Of a stretch of 64,000 nt of DNA, positions 63,997-64,000 are shown one piece after another (position 1 is the stretch's first letter; each line of letters starts with the position of its first letter). The translations under genes were made by a program, and so were the position numbers. This stretch comes from a virus: the IMG/VR virus record IMGVR_UViG_3300020578_000008, positions 92,599 to 156,598 of that record; one strand, written 5' to 3'. The notes under the pieces were generated by a model, which saw nothing but the letters and a program-made list of their open reading frames with translations, did no database searches and was not told where the DNA came from.

Positions 63997-64000
63997 AAAT

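Overview
This window is a 64 kb stretch of a T4-like myovirus genome. It is AT-rich, all genes lie on the + strand, they are densely packed, and many overlap by ATGA or GTGA. Gene content and order match marine cyanophages of the T4 superfamily (Kyanoviridae): gp13-gp23 followed by uvsY, uvsW, gp55, gp47 and gp46; a CobS-like AAA+ ATPase; an Hsp20; MazG; a DUF3110-like protein; and NrdA/NrdB. The host is therefore most likely a picocyanobacterium (Prochlorococcus or Synechococcus), although a related marine T4-like phage cannot be excluded. No photosynthesis genes, CRISPR array, insertion sequence or integrase was seen.

Layout. (1) 2-15988: one giant tail-fibre gene of more than 5300 codons. 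It has three families of internal repeats and a C-terminal S74 self-cleaving chaperone, and its frame is still open at the left edge. (2) 16.0-31.2 kb: virion morphogenesis block: neck (gp13, gp14), tail completion (gp15), terminase (gp16, gp17), sheath and tube (gp18, gp19), portal (gp20), prohead core (gp67-like), protease (gp21), scaffold (gp22), major capsid (gp23) and a gp3-like protein. (3) 31.2-37.2 kb: recombination and late transcription: UvsY, UvsW, an Sm-like protein, sigma gp55 and nuclease gp47/gp46. (4) 37.2-41.4 kb: a metallopeptidase-like VWA protein, a CobS/MoxR-like AAA+ ATPase and small proteins. (5) 41.4-51.5 kb: replisome: clamp gp45, clamp loader gp44 and gp62 with a Dam methylase between them, RegA, Hsp20, three tandem Sm-like proteins, DNA polymerase gp43, UvsX and helicase gp41. 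(6) 51.5-58.6 kb: MazG, a tRNA-Ser(UGA), a poorly known trio (possible nuclease, ligase-fold nucleotidyltransferase, HxGH nucleotidyltransferase), and small late or virion proteins including an Ig-like one. (7) 58.6-64.0 kb: a coiled-coil membrane protein, primase gp61, NrdA, NrdB and a PD-(D/E)XK-type endonuclease. A further gene begins at 63993 and is cut off.

Regulation. A motif of the form NATAAATA, like the T4 late promoter, recurs upstream of virion genes and is almost absent from the replication block. Sigma70-like promoters precede gp55 (TTGACA, 17 bp, TATACT) and probably hsp20. Both carry perfect inverted repeats over a core promoter element. Rho-independent terminators, several with UUCG loops, separate the units.

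The genes form a standard lytic programme. Early host-type promoters drive replication, recombination and nucleotide supply. gp55 with the gp45 clamp then switches on late structural genes. The least understood parts are the VWA/AAA+ pair, the nucleotidyltransferase trio, the Sm-like family and the repeat-built fibre. Family names are from recognition of motifs and gene order; no database search was run.
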